From CAVTUU01 sp045804965 (GTDB lineage: Bacteria > Chloroflexota > Chloroflexia > Thermomicrobiales > UBA6265), in the NCBI GenBank assembly GCA_045804965.1, contig JBJMMD010000004.1:1-64000 (forward strand): a stretch of DNA of 64,000 bases, in the 5' to 3' direction. Position numbers and translations under genes: made by a program. Below are positions 42,823 through 52,900 of this stretch, piece by piece. A model generated the notes under the pieces. It did no database searches. It was not told the DNA's origin and saw only the letters and a list, made by a program, of their open reading frames with translations. Numbering within the stretch: the first letter of the stretch is position 1; each line of letters starts with the position of its first letter.

Positions 42823-43620
42823 TCATTCTCTATCGGCAAAGATTTGCCGCAGTGCGTCCGCGGTTTCGGCATCGGCGGGGAAGAACGATTCAATCGCCAG
42901 CTCGGCCAGGGTCACGTCGACCGGCGTGCCGAAGATCGTCGTCGTACTCAGGAACGACAGGATTCCCTCGTTCGTCCTCAGCCGCAACGGCACGATAATC
43001 CCCGCCTCGTCCCCAGGCGCAGCCGCGTGCGCGTCCGGCGCCGGATAGCGACGAAGTTCCGCCAGCAACTCGGTCAGCACCGGATCGGCGCTGAACACGA
43101 CCTGCTGCTGCACGCGCGCCAGGAGATGGTCCCGCCACTCGCCGAGGTTCGCGATCCTCGGCGCCAGCCCCTTCGGGTGCAGGCTCAGACGCAAGACGTT
43201 GATCGGCGGCTGGAGTAGGTCCGCTTCGACCCCAGCGAACAGCGGGGCAAGGGCGCGATTGGACGCGATCAGTGTCCAGTGCCGATCAACGGCGAGAGCC
43301 GGATACGGCTCGTGCCCGGCCAGGAGCCGCGCGATCGCATCGCGCGCGGCGCGCAGCGCCGGGTCGTCGAGGCTCCGTTCCGGAAAGATCGGGGCATAGC
43401 CGCCGGCGACGAGGAGGGTATTGCGCTCCCGCGGCGGGATATCGAGCTGCTCGGCCAGGCGGAGAATCATCTCGCGACTCGGTTTCGCCCGGCCGGTTTC
43501 GACAAAACTGACGTGCCGCGCGGAGACATCGGCCTCTAGCGCGAGATCGAGTTGGCTCAAATGGCGGGTTCGACGCCAGCCGCGCAGAAGCTCGCCGACT
43601 GGCCGGTTCGCGATCACCAT
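42823..43620 (-). CDS. XRE-family regulator with MmyB-like ligand-binding domain
   Basis: 265 residues. Residues about 8-65 form the XRE helix-turn-helix (GELLRGWRRTRHLSQLDLAL, then SARHVSFVETGRAKPSREMI). The rest matches the MmyB-like domain: YPALAVDRHWTLIASNRAL, PINVLRLSLHPKGLAPRI and FLSTTTIFGTPVDVTLAELA. That domain is a PAS-like fold, found to bind fatty acids in streptomycete relatives. It is transcribed away from the SnoaL gene at 43759 and probably regulates the shared intergenic region. The stop codon directly abuts a family 3 repeat. Confidence 0.92.
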   Translation of the reverse strand: MVIANRPVGELLRGWRRTRHLSQLDLALEADVSARHVSFVETGRAKPSREMILRLAEQLDIPPRERNTLLVAGGYAPIFPERSLDDPALRAARDAIARLLAGHEPYPALAVDRHWTLIASNRALAPLFAGVEADLLQPPINVLRLSLHPKGLAPRIANLGEWRDHLLARVQQQVVFSADPVLTELLAELRRYPAPDAHAAAPGDEAGIIVPLRLRTNEGILSFLSTTTIFGTPVDVTLAELAIESFFPADAETADALRQIFADRE

Positions 43621-43758
43621 GCGCGGACGATAGTACAGGCTGGGTTAGACGGGCAATTACCTCCCAAGTCATCGCTTTCGGTCATCGAACGTCTCATCAT
43701 GGCCTCAAGACCGCTCAGCAGTGGAGCGAGTGGCACGATGATCCGAAAGGAGTTCACA

Positions 43759-44124
43759 ATGATCGATTTCACCGGTGTGGTTGATCGCTACATTGCGATC
43801 TGGAACGAAACCGACCCCGCGCGTCGCCGCGACCTCATCGGCCAAACATGGACTGACGACGCGACCTACGTCGATCCTCTCGTCGTCGCCGAGGGCCGGG
43901 AAGCAATTGATGCGACGATTGCCGCCACCCAGGCGCAATTCCCCGGATTCACGTTCCGGCTCGCCGGCCCGATCGACAGCCATCACAACCTCGCCCGTTT
44001 CACCTGGGAGCTCGCCCCAAACGGCGGGGAGGCGATGGTCGTCGGATTCGATGTCGCTCTTATCAGCGAGGATGGCCGGTTGCAAGACGTCCGCGGGTTT
44101 CTCGACAAAGTTCCCGCAATGTAG
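43759..44124 (+). CDS. SnoaL-like (NTF2 fold) protein
   Basis: 121 residues from the ATG at 43759, preceded by AAAGGAG at 6 nt; the open frame starts far upstream inside the divergent XRE gene. FTGVVDRYIAIWNETDPARR opens the first helix, then TWTDDATYVDPLVVAEGREA, RFTWELAPNGGEAMVVGFDV and DGRLQDVRGFLDKVP. This is the usual pattern for small-molecule-binding SnoaL-like proteins with no proven reaction. The divergent MmyB-type regulator with only 138 nt between suggests that it is a target of that regulator. Confidence 0.88.
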   Translation: MIDFTGVVDRYIAIWNETDPARRRDLIGQTWTDDATYVDPLVVAEGREAIDATIAATQAQFPGFTFRLAGPIDSHHNLARFTWELAPNGGEAMVVGFDVALISEDGRLQDVRGFLDKVPAM

Positions 44125-44148
44125 GGAAAGATAGAAGGTCACGAACTC

Positions 44149-44469
44149 ATGCTTGATCAAATTGCCGTGCTCTGGCCAACCGTACCGGTCGTCGCCCTGG
44201 CGCTGATTGGCGTCGGTCTGGTTGGACTTGCCGTCGTCCGGCAGATCAGAACGCACATTCCGTGGTCACAGACCACGAGACTGCTGATCTGGCTTCGGGG
44301 CTTTCGCCTGGCGATCATCGGGCTGGCACTGGTCGGCGTCGCCTTGGGCTTGCTCTGGGATCAAACCTGGTTGCTGGTCCTCTCCCTCGCCGTCGCCGGC
44401 GAAGAGAGCTTCGAAACGACCTGGATGATCTCCACCCTCGAACGCGATCGGCGGCGACGGGCGTCGTAG
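44149..44469 (+). CDS. Small membrane protein of unknown function
   Basis: 106 residues with three hydrophobic segments, about 9-28, 52-68 and 69-84, and a basic end (ERDRRRRAS). GAAGG lies before the ATG. I do not recognise the family. It follows the SnoaL-like gene with a 24-nt gap and is likely co-transcribed with it. The stop lies 16 nt before that of the convergent EPSP synthase gene. Confidence 0.65.
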   Translation: MLDQIAVLWPTVPVVALALIGVGLVGLAVVRQIRTHIPWSQTTRLLIWLRGFRLAIIGLALVGVALGLLWDQTWLLVLSLAVAGEESFETTWMISTLERDRRRRAS

Positions 44470-44484
44470 GAGAGACGGTGCGCG

Positions 44485-45792
44485 TCAATTTTCAATCACT
44501 TCCCTCAGGCGCGCGAAGAACGCCGGAAACGTCTTCGCGACGCAGCCGGGGTCGAGGATGCGGATGCCGGGAGCGCCGAGGGCGGCGATGGTAAAGCTCA
44601 TCGCCATCCGGTGGTCGTCGTAGGTTTCGATCGCCGCCGGTTGGACCGGGGCGGGGTGAATCGTCAGACCGTCCGGGCGCTCCTCGACCTCCTGGCTGAG
44701 CCGGCGCAGCTCGGTGGCAAGAGCGGCAACGCGGTCGGTCTCCTTGTGCCGCATATGCTCGACGCCACGGATCGTGGTGGGACCGCGGGCGAAGGGCGCG
44801 ATCGCGGCCAACGTCTGCGCGGTGTCGGAAATGGCGTTCATGTCGACGTCGACCCCGCGCAACTCGCCCACCGGCGGACCCACAACTTCGACGTGGTCTT
44901 CGGCGATCGTGACCCGCGCGCCCATCTCCGCCAGCACATCGACAAAGCGCAGATCGCCCTGAGCAGAGCCGGAACCGAGACCATCCACGCGTATCCTGCC
45001 CCCAGTGACCGCGGCAGCGGCGAAGAAATAGGAGGCGTTCGAAGCGTCAGGCTCGATCTGGTAGCGCCGCGCCTGGTAGCGTTGACCCGGCGCGATCCGC
45101 GTGGTCCGCCAGTGCTCCTGATCGAGCGCGATCTCGACGCCAAACGCCGCCATCACCGAGGCGGTGATCGACATGTACGGTTTCGAGACGAGATCGCCGA
45201 TCACATCAATCTCGATCCCTTGCTCGGCGTAGGGACCGGCAATCTGTAGCGCCGTGAAATACTGACTGCTCGTCTCGCCAGCGACCGCAACCCGACCGCC
45301 GCGCAACCCGTTCGCCTCGACCACGACCGGCGGGCAACCATTCCCGGCCTCGCTCGAAACGCAACTGCCCAAGTCGTTGAGCGCGTCGATCAGCGGTTGA
45401 ATCGGCCGTTGTCGCATGCGGGGAATGCCGTCCACCCGGTAGCGGCCATGCCCGAGCGCGACCGCCGCGGTCAGAAATCGCATCGTCGTCCCCGAGTTGC
45501 CGACGAACAGATCCGCCTCGCTCGCCGGAAACGAGCCGCCGAGCCCATGAACCGCGAACTGCTCGGCCGCTTCGTCGGACTCGACAGCGATGCCGAGAGC
45601 TGCCAGCGCTTCCGCCATGTAGCGAGTGTCGTCACTGAAGAGGGCGCCGATCAGCACGCTCTCGCCTTCGGCGAGGGCGGCAATGAGTAACGCCCGGTTG
45701 GTGATGCTCTTCGAGCCGGGAATGCGCGCGATCGCCTCGATGGGACGCGTGACCGGTGCGATTTCCAAAACGTCGGGATAGGTGACTGGCAT
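44485..45792 (-). CDS. aroA: 3-phosphoshikimate 1-carboxyvinyltransferase (EPSP synthase)
   Basis: 435 residues from the ATG at 45792; a GTG at 45807 is an alternative start. It joins phosphoenolpyruvate to shikimate 3-phosphate in aromatic amino acid synthesis. Diagnostic blocks: IPGSKSITNRALLIAAL (K28 and R33 in substrate binding), GNSGTTMRFLTAA, PRMRQRPIQPLIDAL, VAGETSSQYFTALQIA, EPDASNASYFFAAAAVTGG, HKETDRVAAL and YDDHRMAMSF. Full length with no gaps seen. It is transcribed without other shikimate-pathway genes nearby. A family 2 repeat lies just upstream, in the leader region. Confidence 0.95.
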   Translation of the reverse strand: MPVTYPDVLEIAPVTRPIEAIARIPGSKSITNRALLIAALAEGESVLIGALFSDDTRYMAEALAALGIAVESDEAAEQFAVHGLGGSFPASEADLFVGNSGTTMRFLTAAVALGHGRYRVDGIPRMRQRPIQPLIDALNDLGSCVSSEAGNGCPPVVVEANGLRGGRVAVAGETSSQYFTALQIAGPYAEQGIEIDVIGDLVSKPYMSITASVMAAFGVEIALDQEHWRTTRIAPGQRYQARRYQIEPDASNASYFFAAAAVTGGRIRVDGLGSGSAQGDLRFVDVLAEMGARVTIAEDHVEVVGPPVGELRGVDVDMNAISDTAQTLAAIAPFARGPTTIRGVEHMRHKETDRVAALATELRRLSQEVEERPDGLTIHPAPVQPAAIETYDDHRMAMSFTIAALGAPGIRILDPGCVAKTFPAFFARLREVIEN

Positions 45793-45829
45793 TAGGTAAC
45801 TTCTCACATCTACAAGGCCCTGCCGCGGT

Positions 45830-46085
45830 CCCCGAGCCTAAATCCACCCAGAGGGAAGGCTCATCCAGACGAAGCGCTCCATGACTGAGAGCGTTCTCCG
45901 TAGCGGCGCACGGTTGTGCGCCTGGGAATGCATCCGCACCGTGTTGGTCATGGTCAATCGCCGTGATCATCGCGCGAGGACGCACAGCCGTGCGCCGCTA
46001 CGGTCTCAGCCTTGGAAGGGCTTTATCTCGGTGCAGCCCGGATTTAAATCGCCCAGAGGGCACTCGAGACTGTTCGACGCGGCAG
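45830..46085. repeat. Intergenic repeat, family 2, full inverted element
   Basis: Inverted repeat with arms GTAGCGGCGCACGGTTGTG (45900-45918) and CACAGCCGTGCGCCGCTAC (45983-46001), 18 of 19 bases matching. The outer blocks GACGAAGCGCTCCATGACTG (left) and CTCAGCCTTGGAAGGGCTTT (right) extend the symmetry, with AAATCGCCCAGAGGGCACTC at the right end. The element fills the gap between the aroA start and the stop of the M29 gene at 46112. Confidence 0.75.
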
Positions 46086-46111
46086 TCGTCTCCCGCAAAG
46101 GACCAATAAAC

Positions 46112-47215
46112 TCAGACCACAAACTTACCGTCGCGGATGAACGGTTGACCATCGACGTCGACCGCGCCGCCCTGCCGGAGGTCGCAGATCATATCCCAGT
46201 GCACGGCCGATTGGTTGCCGCTACCGGTTTCGGGATAGGCCGCGCCGACCGCCATGTGAACCGTGCCTCCGATCTTCTCGTCGAAAAGGATGTTTTTGGT
46301 AAATCTGGTGATATCGAAATTTGAGCCGAACGCGAACTCGCCGAGCATCCGGGCGCCCGGGTCGGTATCGAGTTGCTTGATCAGAAACGCTTCGTTCTTG
46401 GCCGCGCTCGCCTCGACGACCTTGCCGTTTTCGAAGCGCAGGCGAATGTCTTCGACCTCGCGTCCACCGGTGATCGCGGGATAGGTGAAGCGGACGTGGC
46501 CGTTGACCGAGTCTTCAACAGGCCCGGTGAAGACCTCGCCATCTGGGAAGTTCTTGCGTCCGTCGGCGTTGATCCATTTGCGGCCAGCCGCCGAAAGGGT
46601 CAAATCGGTGTCGGGGCCGGTGAGATGAATCTCCGACTTGCCTATGAGCCAATCGATCAGCCGCTGTTGCTCGGTCGCAAGCTCGTGCCAGGCCGCCACC
46701 GGATCGGGCGTGTGCAGTTTGCAGCCGTGCTGCACGAACTCCTCGAAATCGGCCGTCGACATCTCGGCGTCCTGGGCTGCGGCGTCGGTCGGAAAGAGGG
46801 TGAGGGTCCACTGCAGGCTGCCCTCCGCATCCCGTCGCAGATAGGTCTGAAACAGCTCCCTGCGCGCGCCTTGCCAGAGTGACTGCCGGGCGGGATCGAC
46901 CCCGGACAGCGCCTTCGTGTTCGTATCGGCGATCACGAACACCGCCACATCTGCTTGCTCGCGGACGAATCGCTCAACCGGCGAGAGATAGGCCAGCTGC
47001 TCGTCTGTGCCATGATTGATCAAATCGGCGTTGAGCCCGCTGAAGCTGGGGAGCATCACCGGATATCCGCCCCGCTTGACGACCTCGGCATAGATGGCCC
47101 GCAGCAGCGGTTCGCCGGCGACGCCGCCGGAAATGGCAACCGTCTGCCCCGGCTCCACCACGACCGAAAACCCGACCAACGCGGCTGCCCACTTCTCATA
47201 TCGAGGATCTGGCAT
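46112..47215 (-). CDS. M29-family aminopeptidase, copy 2
   Basis: 367 residues, the same length as the copy at 36412-37515 and alignable throughout without gaps that I can see. MPDPRYEKWAAALVGFSVVV, GVAGEPLLRAIYAEVVKRGG, EVFTGPVEDSVNGHVRFTYP, GEFAFGSNFDITRFTKNIL and SAVHWDMICDLRQGG are shared. It should be a cytosolic two-metal aminopeptidase. GGAG lies about 11 nt before the ATG, which is slightly far. As with copy 1, a family 2 repeat follows the stop codon closely, so the gene and its 3' flank may have been duplicated together. The 200 nt upstream hold nothing recognisable. Confidence 0.93.
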   Translation of the reverse strand: MPDPRYEKWAAALVGFSVVVEPGQTVAISGGVAGEPLLRAIYAEVVKRGGYPVMLPSFSGLNADLINHGTDEQLAYLSPVERFVREQADVAVFVIADTNTKALSGVDPARQSLWQGARRELFQTYLRRDAEGSLQWTLTLFPTDAAAQDAEMSTADFEEFVQHGCKLHTPDPVAAWHELATEQQRLIDWLIGKSEIHLTGPDTDLTLSAAGRKWINADGRKNFPDGEVFTGPVEDSVNGHVRFTYPAITGGREVEDIRLRFENGKVVEASAAKNEAFLIKQLDTDPGARMLGEFAFGSNFDITRFTKNILFDEKIGGTVHMAVGAAYPETGSGNQSAVHWDMICDLRQGGAVDVDGQPFIRDGKFVV

Positions 47216-47415
47216 GAACGAAGTGCTCCTGATGAACGATCAAGGTTGTGCGTACCGACCGGGCTGAACTGGCCAACCGGGCCTAAGCCGGCTGCGTGCT
47301 GCGAGCAATTGTCGTCACTGAAGGCGGTCCCATGTTCAGTAGGTCGATACGCCCCTCCGACGGAACACTTCGAACTTCGACGCGGTGACGGAGCGTTTCC
47401 TCCGGTCCAGGGTTT

Positions 47416-49746
47416 TCAGCCCACGCAGGAGCCGATGACGCCGCCTGCGCCAGGTAGTGCCAATCCAGTCAGCAATGCTGCCAGATAGTTTTCCGTAACC
47501 GCAAAGAAAATCTCAAAAATAAATGCGGCTGTGGCAACACCGACGGCAACCGCGCAACCGACCTCCTTCATGGTCCAGGCGGCCCGCACAGTGACATTCA
47601 GGATGGTGGTCGCTTCGCTGGCCATCGGCACATCGAGGAGCTTGCTCCTCAGGGCAACGTTGCCACGGCCATTTTCCATCCGGTCGAGCGTCTTCCCCGT
47701 CGCGGGATCGATCTGCCACCAGCCCGTGACCGGTACGCCATCGATCTGGACAGCCTTCTCCGGCACGATGATGACTTGACCTGCGGCTAAAGCCTCGCGC
47801 ATCCGCGCGGCGGCTTGCGGGGAGATATCGAGTGTGGCGACGTCGGCATCGGCGGTTTCCGGGAGGAGAACCGTCGTGGCGATGTGCTGTTTCCCCGCCT
47901 CTTCGAACACGCGGCCGACGCTTGTCGCGGCCGGCAATGACTCTGCCGCGAAATCCCGGGCCCAACTAGTCGAGTCGAGCGACATGCGTTCGGCGACGTG
48001 GGCCAGTACTCCGGCCAGGACGCCCGCGTGCGCCTCGGCCGTTGCCTCCTCGACCGGAAGCGCAACGACGCTGCGATGGATGAGATCGGCCTCGATCGAG
48101 AATTCAGGGATTTGACCGGAGGTGATGTTGATCGGCTCCATGCGGTGGGCGGTCACGTTGGGCGCATCTGCATAAAAACGGTGCCCCTGTGCGAGCCCGA
48201 GATCGACGCTGAGCCGGTCTCGCAGCATGTGGTAGCCGTGCTGGCCAATCGACAGAGCCGAGAGAAAGTTGCTCGTGAGGCGGCTCGGGTCGAACAACCA
48301 CGGGGGAACCTGACTGCCGACGACTGCCAGAGAATGGAAGCTCAGCATCGGCGGGTACTTGCTGCCTGCCTCCCCCATGTCGACGGGGTCGATCAGAGGG
48401 ACGGTCGTGAGATCGATCTGGATCCCGTCGGCTGCCGCCTCCGCCCGTTTTTCAAACCCGACACGGTCGAAGATCACGCGTTCGATCGGCTCAAGCGCGC
48501 CATCTGGCGTCACGATTTCGGTGATCAGCCATTCGGCCAGGGTATCGCCTTCATTCGACGTTTCCCCGCCCAGGCCATCGCCGAGAATGCCACCCCCGCT
48601 ATCAAATTGAAGCCAGCGGTCGGCCGATTCCGCCTCTTCGCCGGCGATGAAGATCGGAACGTAATTGACTCCCCCTTCGATGAGACCTTCGATCTCAGAT
48701 CCGAGTTCCTTCATGATGGCGGGGTCGATATGGGTGAAGACAATCGGCACGCCGACGAGATCGCGCGCGTTGCGCTCCATCGTGAGGATCGTTTCGCGAT
48801 GCGGGGCGCCGCCGGAAACGCTCTCTTTGTCCAGGCGAAAACGGACGACGTGGTCGAGGTCGGCTGGGAGCTGATCGACTGTTTCGACCGCCGTTCCGAA
48901 GATCTTGCCTGCGTCGGCGTTCGGGAAGCTCGGATCGAGGTCGATCCACTCCGTCCCTGCTGCGTACTGAACCCAGACGTGTTGCTGGCGCTCGCGCTCA
49001 GGTAGTGTGGGCGCGGCTGGATCTGGCAAGGTGATGTTCTTTGACGCGAGGGCGTCGGTGATCAGGTTCAGGCTCTCGCTCACCTGGCGATCACCTTCTG
49101 CGATCAACGCTTCCCGCGCCTTGGCTGCTCCGTCGAGTGCTTGCCGTTGTTCGGGCGTCAACACCGGTGTGGTTCCCTCTCCCGCTGGGGCGTCGAGAAC
49201 CGATGTGCCGTTGACTGACAAGTTCGCGATCTGCGCCCGCTGATCGAGTGCACGAAAGGTGTCCGCGTCAACGACCATGCTGTCAACCAGCTGTTGCGCG
49301 GTGGCATTGTCGAGCGTGCCGATCGCGAAGCGGACCTCCACCAGCGCCTCCCGCAGGAGGGCGGCCAGCAGCAGCGCCTGATCGACCGAGTTGCCGGCCA
49401 TGCTCCAGAGCGTGCCGGTCTCGCCCCGCAAGGCGCCGCTGTACGCCTCGTAGCGCACCTCGTCGGCCACGTAGCGGAAGATGGCATCGGCGTCGAGCCC
49501 GAGCTCGAACGCCTTCTGGGCGACACTGACGATGTTGATCGGGGGATCGACGGGCTCCGGCTTCGGCACCGGCGGTGGAGTGGCGTCTTGGAACGCCGCG
49601 GTCGCCGTCTCGCGACCGAGGATGGATGCGGCAAGGCCGGCGGCCCCACCCAAGCCAACTGACCGTAGCAGTGCACGGCGGGAGGATCGATGGTTGGCAG
49701 GTTTCACGAGTGAGCGCGCAAGATCGTCGAATAGCTGGCCGTTCAT
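47416..49746 (-). CDS. Tat-exported transglutaminase-like protein lacking the catalytic Cys
   Basis: 776 residues. A twin-arginine signal is at residues 22-50 (SSRRALLRSVGLGGAAGLAA). Residues about 85-160 match a transglutaminase-like core: IFRYVADEVRYEAYSGALRG, TLWSMAGNSVDQALLLAALL and VRFAIGTL. QHVWVQYAAGTEWIDLDPSF near residue 255 gives the His and Asp. The position of the usual Cys in the G-x-C/N-x-D region reads GNSVDQ, so a classical thiol nucleophile is absent, as in many members of the RHS-associated branch of this family. The long remainder is beta-rich with no family I can name, and residues 735-770 form two hydrophobic segments at the C-terminus. Divergent from the VWA protein. Confidence 0.83.
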   Translation of the reverse strand: MNGQLFDDLARSLVKPANHRSSRRALLRSVGLGGAAGLAASILGRETATAAFQDATPPPVPKPEPVDPPINIVSVAQKAFELGLDADAIFRYVADEVRYEAYSGALRGETGTLWSMAGNSVDQALLLAALLREALVEVRFAIGTLDNATAQQLVDSMVVDADTFRALDQRAQIANLSVNGTSVLDAPAGEGTTPVLTPEQRQALDGAAKAREALIAEGDRQVSESLNLITDALASKNITLPDPAAPTLPERERQQHVWVQYAAGTEWIDLDPSFPNADAGKIFGTAVETVDQLPADLDHVVRFRLDKESVSGGAPHRETILTMERNARDLVGVPIVFTHIDPAIMKELGSEIEGLIEGGVNYVPIFIAGEEAESADRWLQFDSGGGILGDGLGGETSNEGDTLAEWLITEIVTPDGALEPIERVIFDRVGFEKRAEAAADGIQIDLTTVPLIDPVDMGEAGSKYPPMLSFHSLAVVGSQVPPWLFDPSRLTSNFLSALSIGQHGYHMLRDRLSVDLGLAQGHRFYADAPNVTAHRMEPINITSGQIPEFSIEADLIHRSVVALPVEEATAEAHAGVLAGVLAHVAERMSLDSTSWARDFAAESLPAATSVGRVFEEAGKQHIATTVLLPETADADVATLDISPQAAARMREALAAGQVIIVPEKAVQIDGVPVTGWWQIDPATGKTLDRMENGRGNVALRSKLLDVPMASEATTILNVTVRAAWTMKEVGCAVAVGVATAAFIFEIFFAVTENYLAALLTGLALPGAGGVIGSCVG

Positions 49747-49953
49747 CCCACCTCGTCTCCCGGCATCTCAAGCAGGCGCACGGAGCGCCGAGCCTTTAGA
49801 AAAGTGGACCTACTATACAACCTCGTTCATGCCAATCAGCCAGACATCGTTCGGACCCTCCATCCCATCTGAGCGCGAACTGGGTATGATGTATGCCGAC
49901 ACCTCGAAGCAATTCATGGCCAACGGGATCGGTCCCAAACCGGGGGGCGCTTG

Positions 49954-52900
49954 ATGAGTGGCGGCAAGTGGCTGAAGATTCTCTGCATCCTCGCGCTGGT
50001 CCAAATCGGCTGGCGTCCCGGTCCCGCCGTGGCGCAGCCGTCAAATTGCGTCGCCGAGCAAGAACCGAACGACGATCCCGCGACCGCGCTGGCGCTCCCC
50101 GGCGCGGGCGGATGTGTCGCCGGCTCGCTCGGCAGCGGGGATCAGGATTTCGTGGTCTGGACCATCGACGAGGAAGCCGCCAAACAGCGCTGGTCGATCA
50201 GCTTGTCGGGGATCCCGGGACAGGCGGGTGTAGTGCGGGTGGCGACCGTCGTCTTTGCCGCCGACGGCACCACGGTCGAGAGCGTCTCGGACGTCGTGTC
50301 GGCCACGAGCCGCAAGGCGGGCGAGCCCGCCGCCCTCGATGACATCTTCCTACCGGCAGGCACTTACCACCTTGGCGCCGCCGCGAGCGGCGCCGGCGAC
50401 TACACCTTCACGATCGCGGCCGGCGCGGCGCTGCCCCAGACTGCCGACGCCGAACCGAACGATACCGTGGACACGGCCTCGCCGGTCGACGGCGATTTCA
50501 GCATCTCGGGCGACCAGCGGGACACCGTCGACTGGTATGCCTGGACCATCGGCGAAGCGGACGCCGGGCATCTCTGGACGCTCAGCCTGACAGGCATCGT
50601 CACCTATCCCCCGACATTCACAATCCAGGATGCGAGCGGCGCGGTGATCCTTGACGGCAGGGCGGGCACAACCGGCAACATCGTCGTCGACGATGTTGGG
50701 CTGGCGGCGGGAACGTACTATCTCAGCGTCGGGCCCGGGCAAACCATTGCCTCGCCCTATGTCCTCGCGGCGGCCGACGCCGGGCCGCGCAAGCCGAATC
50801 AGGAAGTCGAGCCGAACGGCACGTCGAGCACGGCTTTCCCGCTCAATCCCACCAAGCCGCTCCGCGGCCGCCTGACCGCAGGCGAGCCAATCGACACCTA
50901 CGTCGTCACGATCGACGACACTCTTGCTGGGAGCCTCCTCGATCTCAAGCTCGCCTGGAAGAAGACAGCCCTCAGTCGAAGAGTCTGCATTCTCGACAGC
51001 CAGCAGCACGAGCTCACTTGCAAGGATGGCAACGAGGGTGTCGCTATCCGGAATCTGCGCTTGCCGGCCGGCAAGATCTATGTCCAAATCTCGGGGGACG
51101 TCGATCCCGACGATCTCTACATCCTTCGGGTCGACGCCACGACCGCGGCCGATCCCAATTTCGAGTCGGAGCCGAACGATGACATCCGGTTTGCCTCGGC
51201 GCTCGACATGGCGGCTCCAATGCGGGGCCGGATCGGCGGGGAAACCGATACCGATACCTTCCACTTCATGGTGACGGGCGATCCCCAGCTTTGGCAGATC
51301 GAGCTCACCGGTTCCGGCATCAGCAGGCTCTACCTGCTGAACGCGGGCAATCAAGCGGTGCAACAGGCGAGCGCGGGCGATGACGGCGATCCCACGGTCG
51401 CCAGGATCTGGGACGCCTTTCTGGTCCCCGGCGACCATTACGTGCGGATCGAAGGTGTCAACAGTGACTACTCGATCGCCTTTACCCCGCTCGGTCCGCC
51501 CGACCCGAACGGCGAACGGGAACCGAATGACGACGCCAGCCGGGCGCACATACTCGCGATTGGCCAGAAGCAAACGGCGCGACTGCCGAACGGTTACGAC
51601 GTTGACGAATACCGCTTTTCCCTTGCCGCGCCCGAGCATATCAAGCTGACGGTGAGCTCTCCCGCTGATGGTATCGCCGCAATGAGATTGACTTGGGGAG
51701 CCCTTGGCTCGGTGGAACTCGGGCGCCTGTCCGCGGAGAAGCCGGGGAAACCTGTTACCTATGACGCGTTTCTCCAACCAGGCGATTATGTCGTCGACAT
51801 TACCCCATCCGTTCCGAGCACGTCTCCCTACAGCCTGGTGATCGAGCGGGCAGATCCTTTTCTTCTGCCAGCGGATCGCGAGCCGAACAACAACGTCAAT
51901 CTGGCGAGCCCGTTGCCGGCGAATCTCAGCGCTCAGGGATGGGTACCGAACACTGGCGAATACGACTGCTATGCGGTACCCGCGCAATCGACGGGTTCGA
52001 TGCTTTCAGTGGCCGTGCAGGGCGAAGTTCGGCCCTTTCTTTACGATGGCAACCTTGATCTCGGCTTGATCCAAGATCCGACGTTGATGATCTATCAGGC
52101 GCCGATGCCACTGGACAAGCCACTGGAGCTCTGTATTCAGGGAGATGGCGACTATGCTTTCAGCATCTCCATTGATGGTCAACCGCAAGCCTCCCCGTTT
52201 GCGAGTCCCGCAGCGACCCCGATCGCCGCCGGTCCGGTCGCGCTGAAGCTCACTCCCGAGCAGAACGCCGTTGCGGCCTACTGGACCGAAGGCCAGCGGG
52301 TCGAGGCCGAGCTTATGATCACCAACCAGGGCGATGCGCCGAAGCATCTCGCGTTGCACGCCGTCACCAGCGACCTGACCTGGACCGCCACCCCCGGCGA
52401 GTTTTCGGTCGCCGTTGGCCCGGGCGAGACCGTGACCGTACCGGTGACGGTGAGCATTTTGCCCGATGCCCGCGCTGGCGCGCCAGTCAGAATCACGGTC
52501 GCGGCGACCGACGAGAACGGCGGGCTCTCCACCGGCTGGACCGAGATCGAGGTCGACCGCGACGGGCTGCCAGTCAATCCCGAGCCAGCGTGGACAATTC
52601 CCGGCGAGCTGCGCGGCGGGCTGAACGTGGCCGCGCTTGCCCTCGGCGCCACGCCGATCGCGTCAAGCGATGGTCAAGGTGCGGACGCGATCGGCAAACT
52701 TATGGATGGACTGGACTTGCCCGGAATCGAGTTTTACGCTGACGGCACGAGTCTTCCGTTGACGGTGACGGTCCAGCTCGCCGGGAATGCTCCGCTCCCG
52801 ATCGCCGGTGTTGTCTTGGAGCAAGTGCCGCTCGGCCTCGCGACGGACGCCAACCCCGGAAACCTCACCCGTGAGTTCGAAATCCTGGCATCGACCGATG

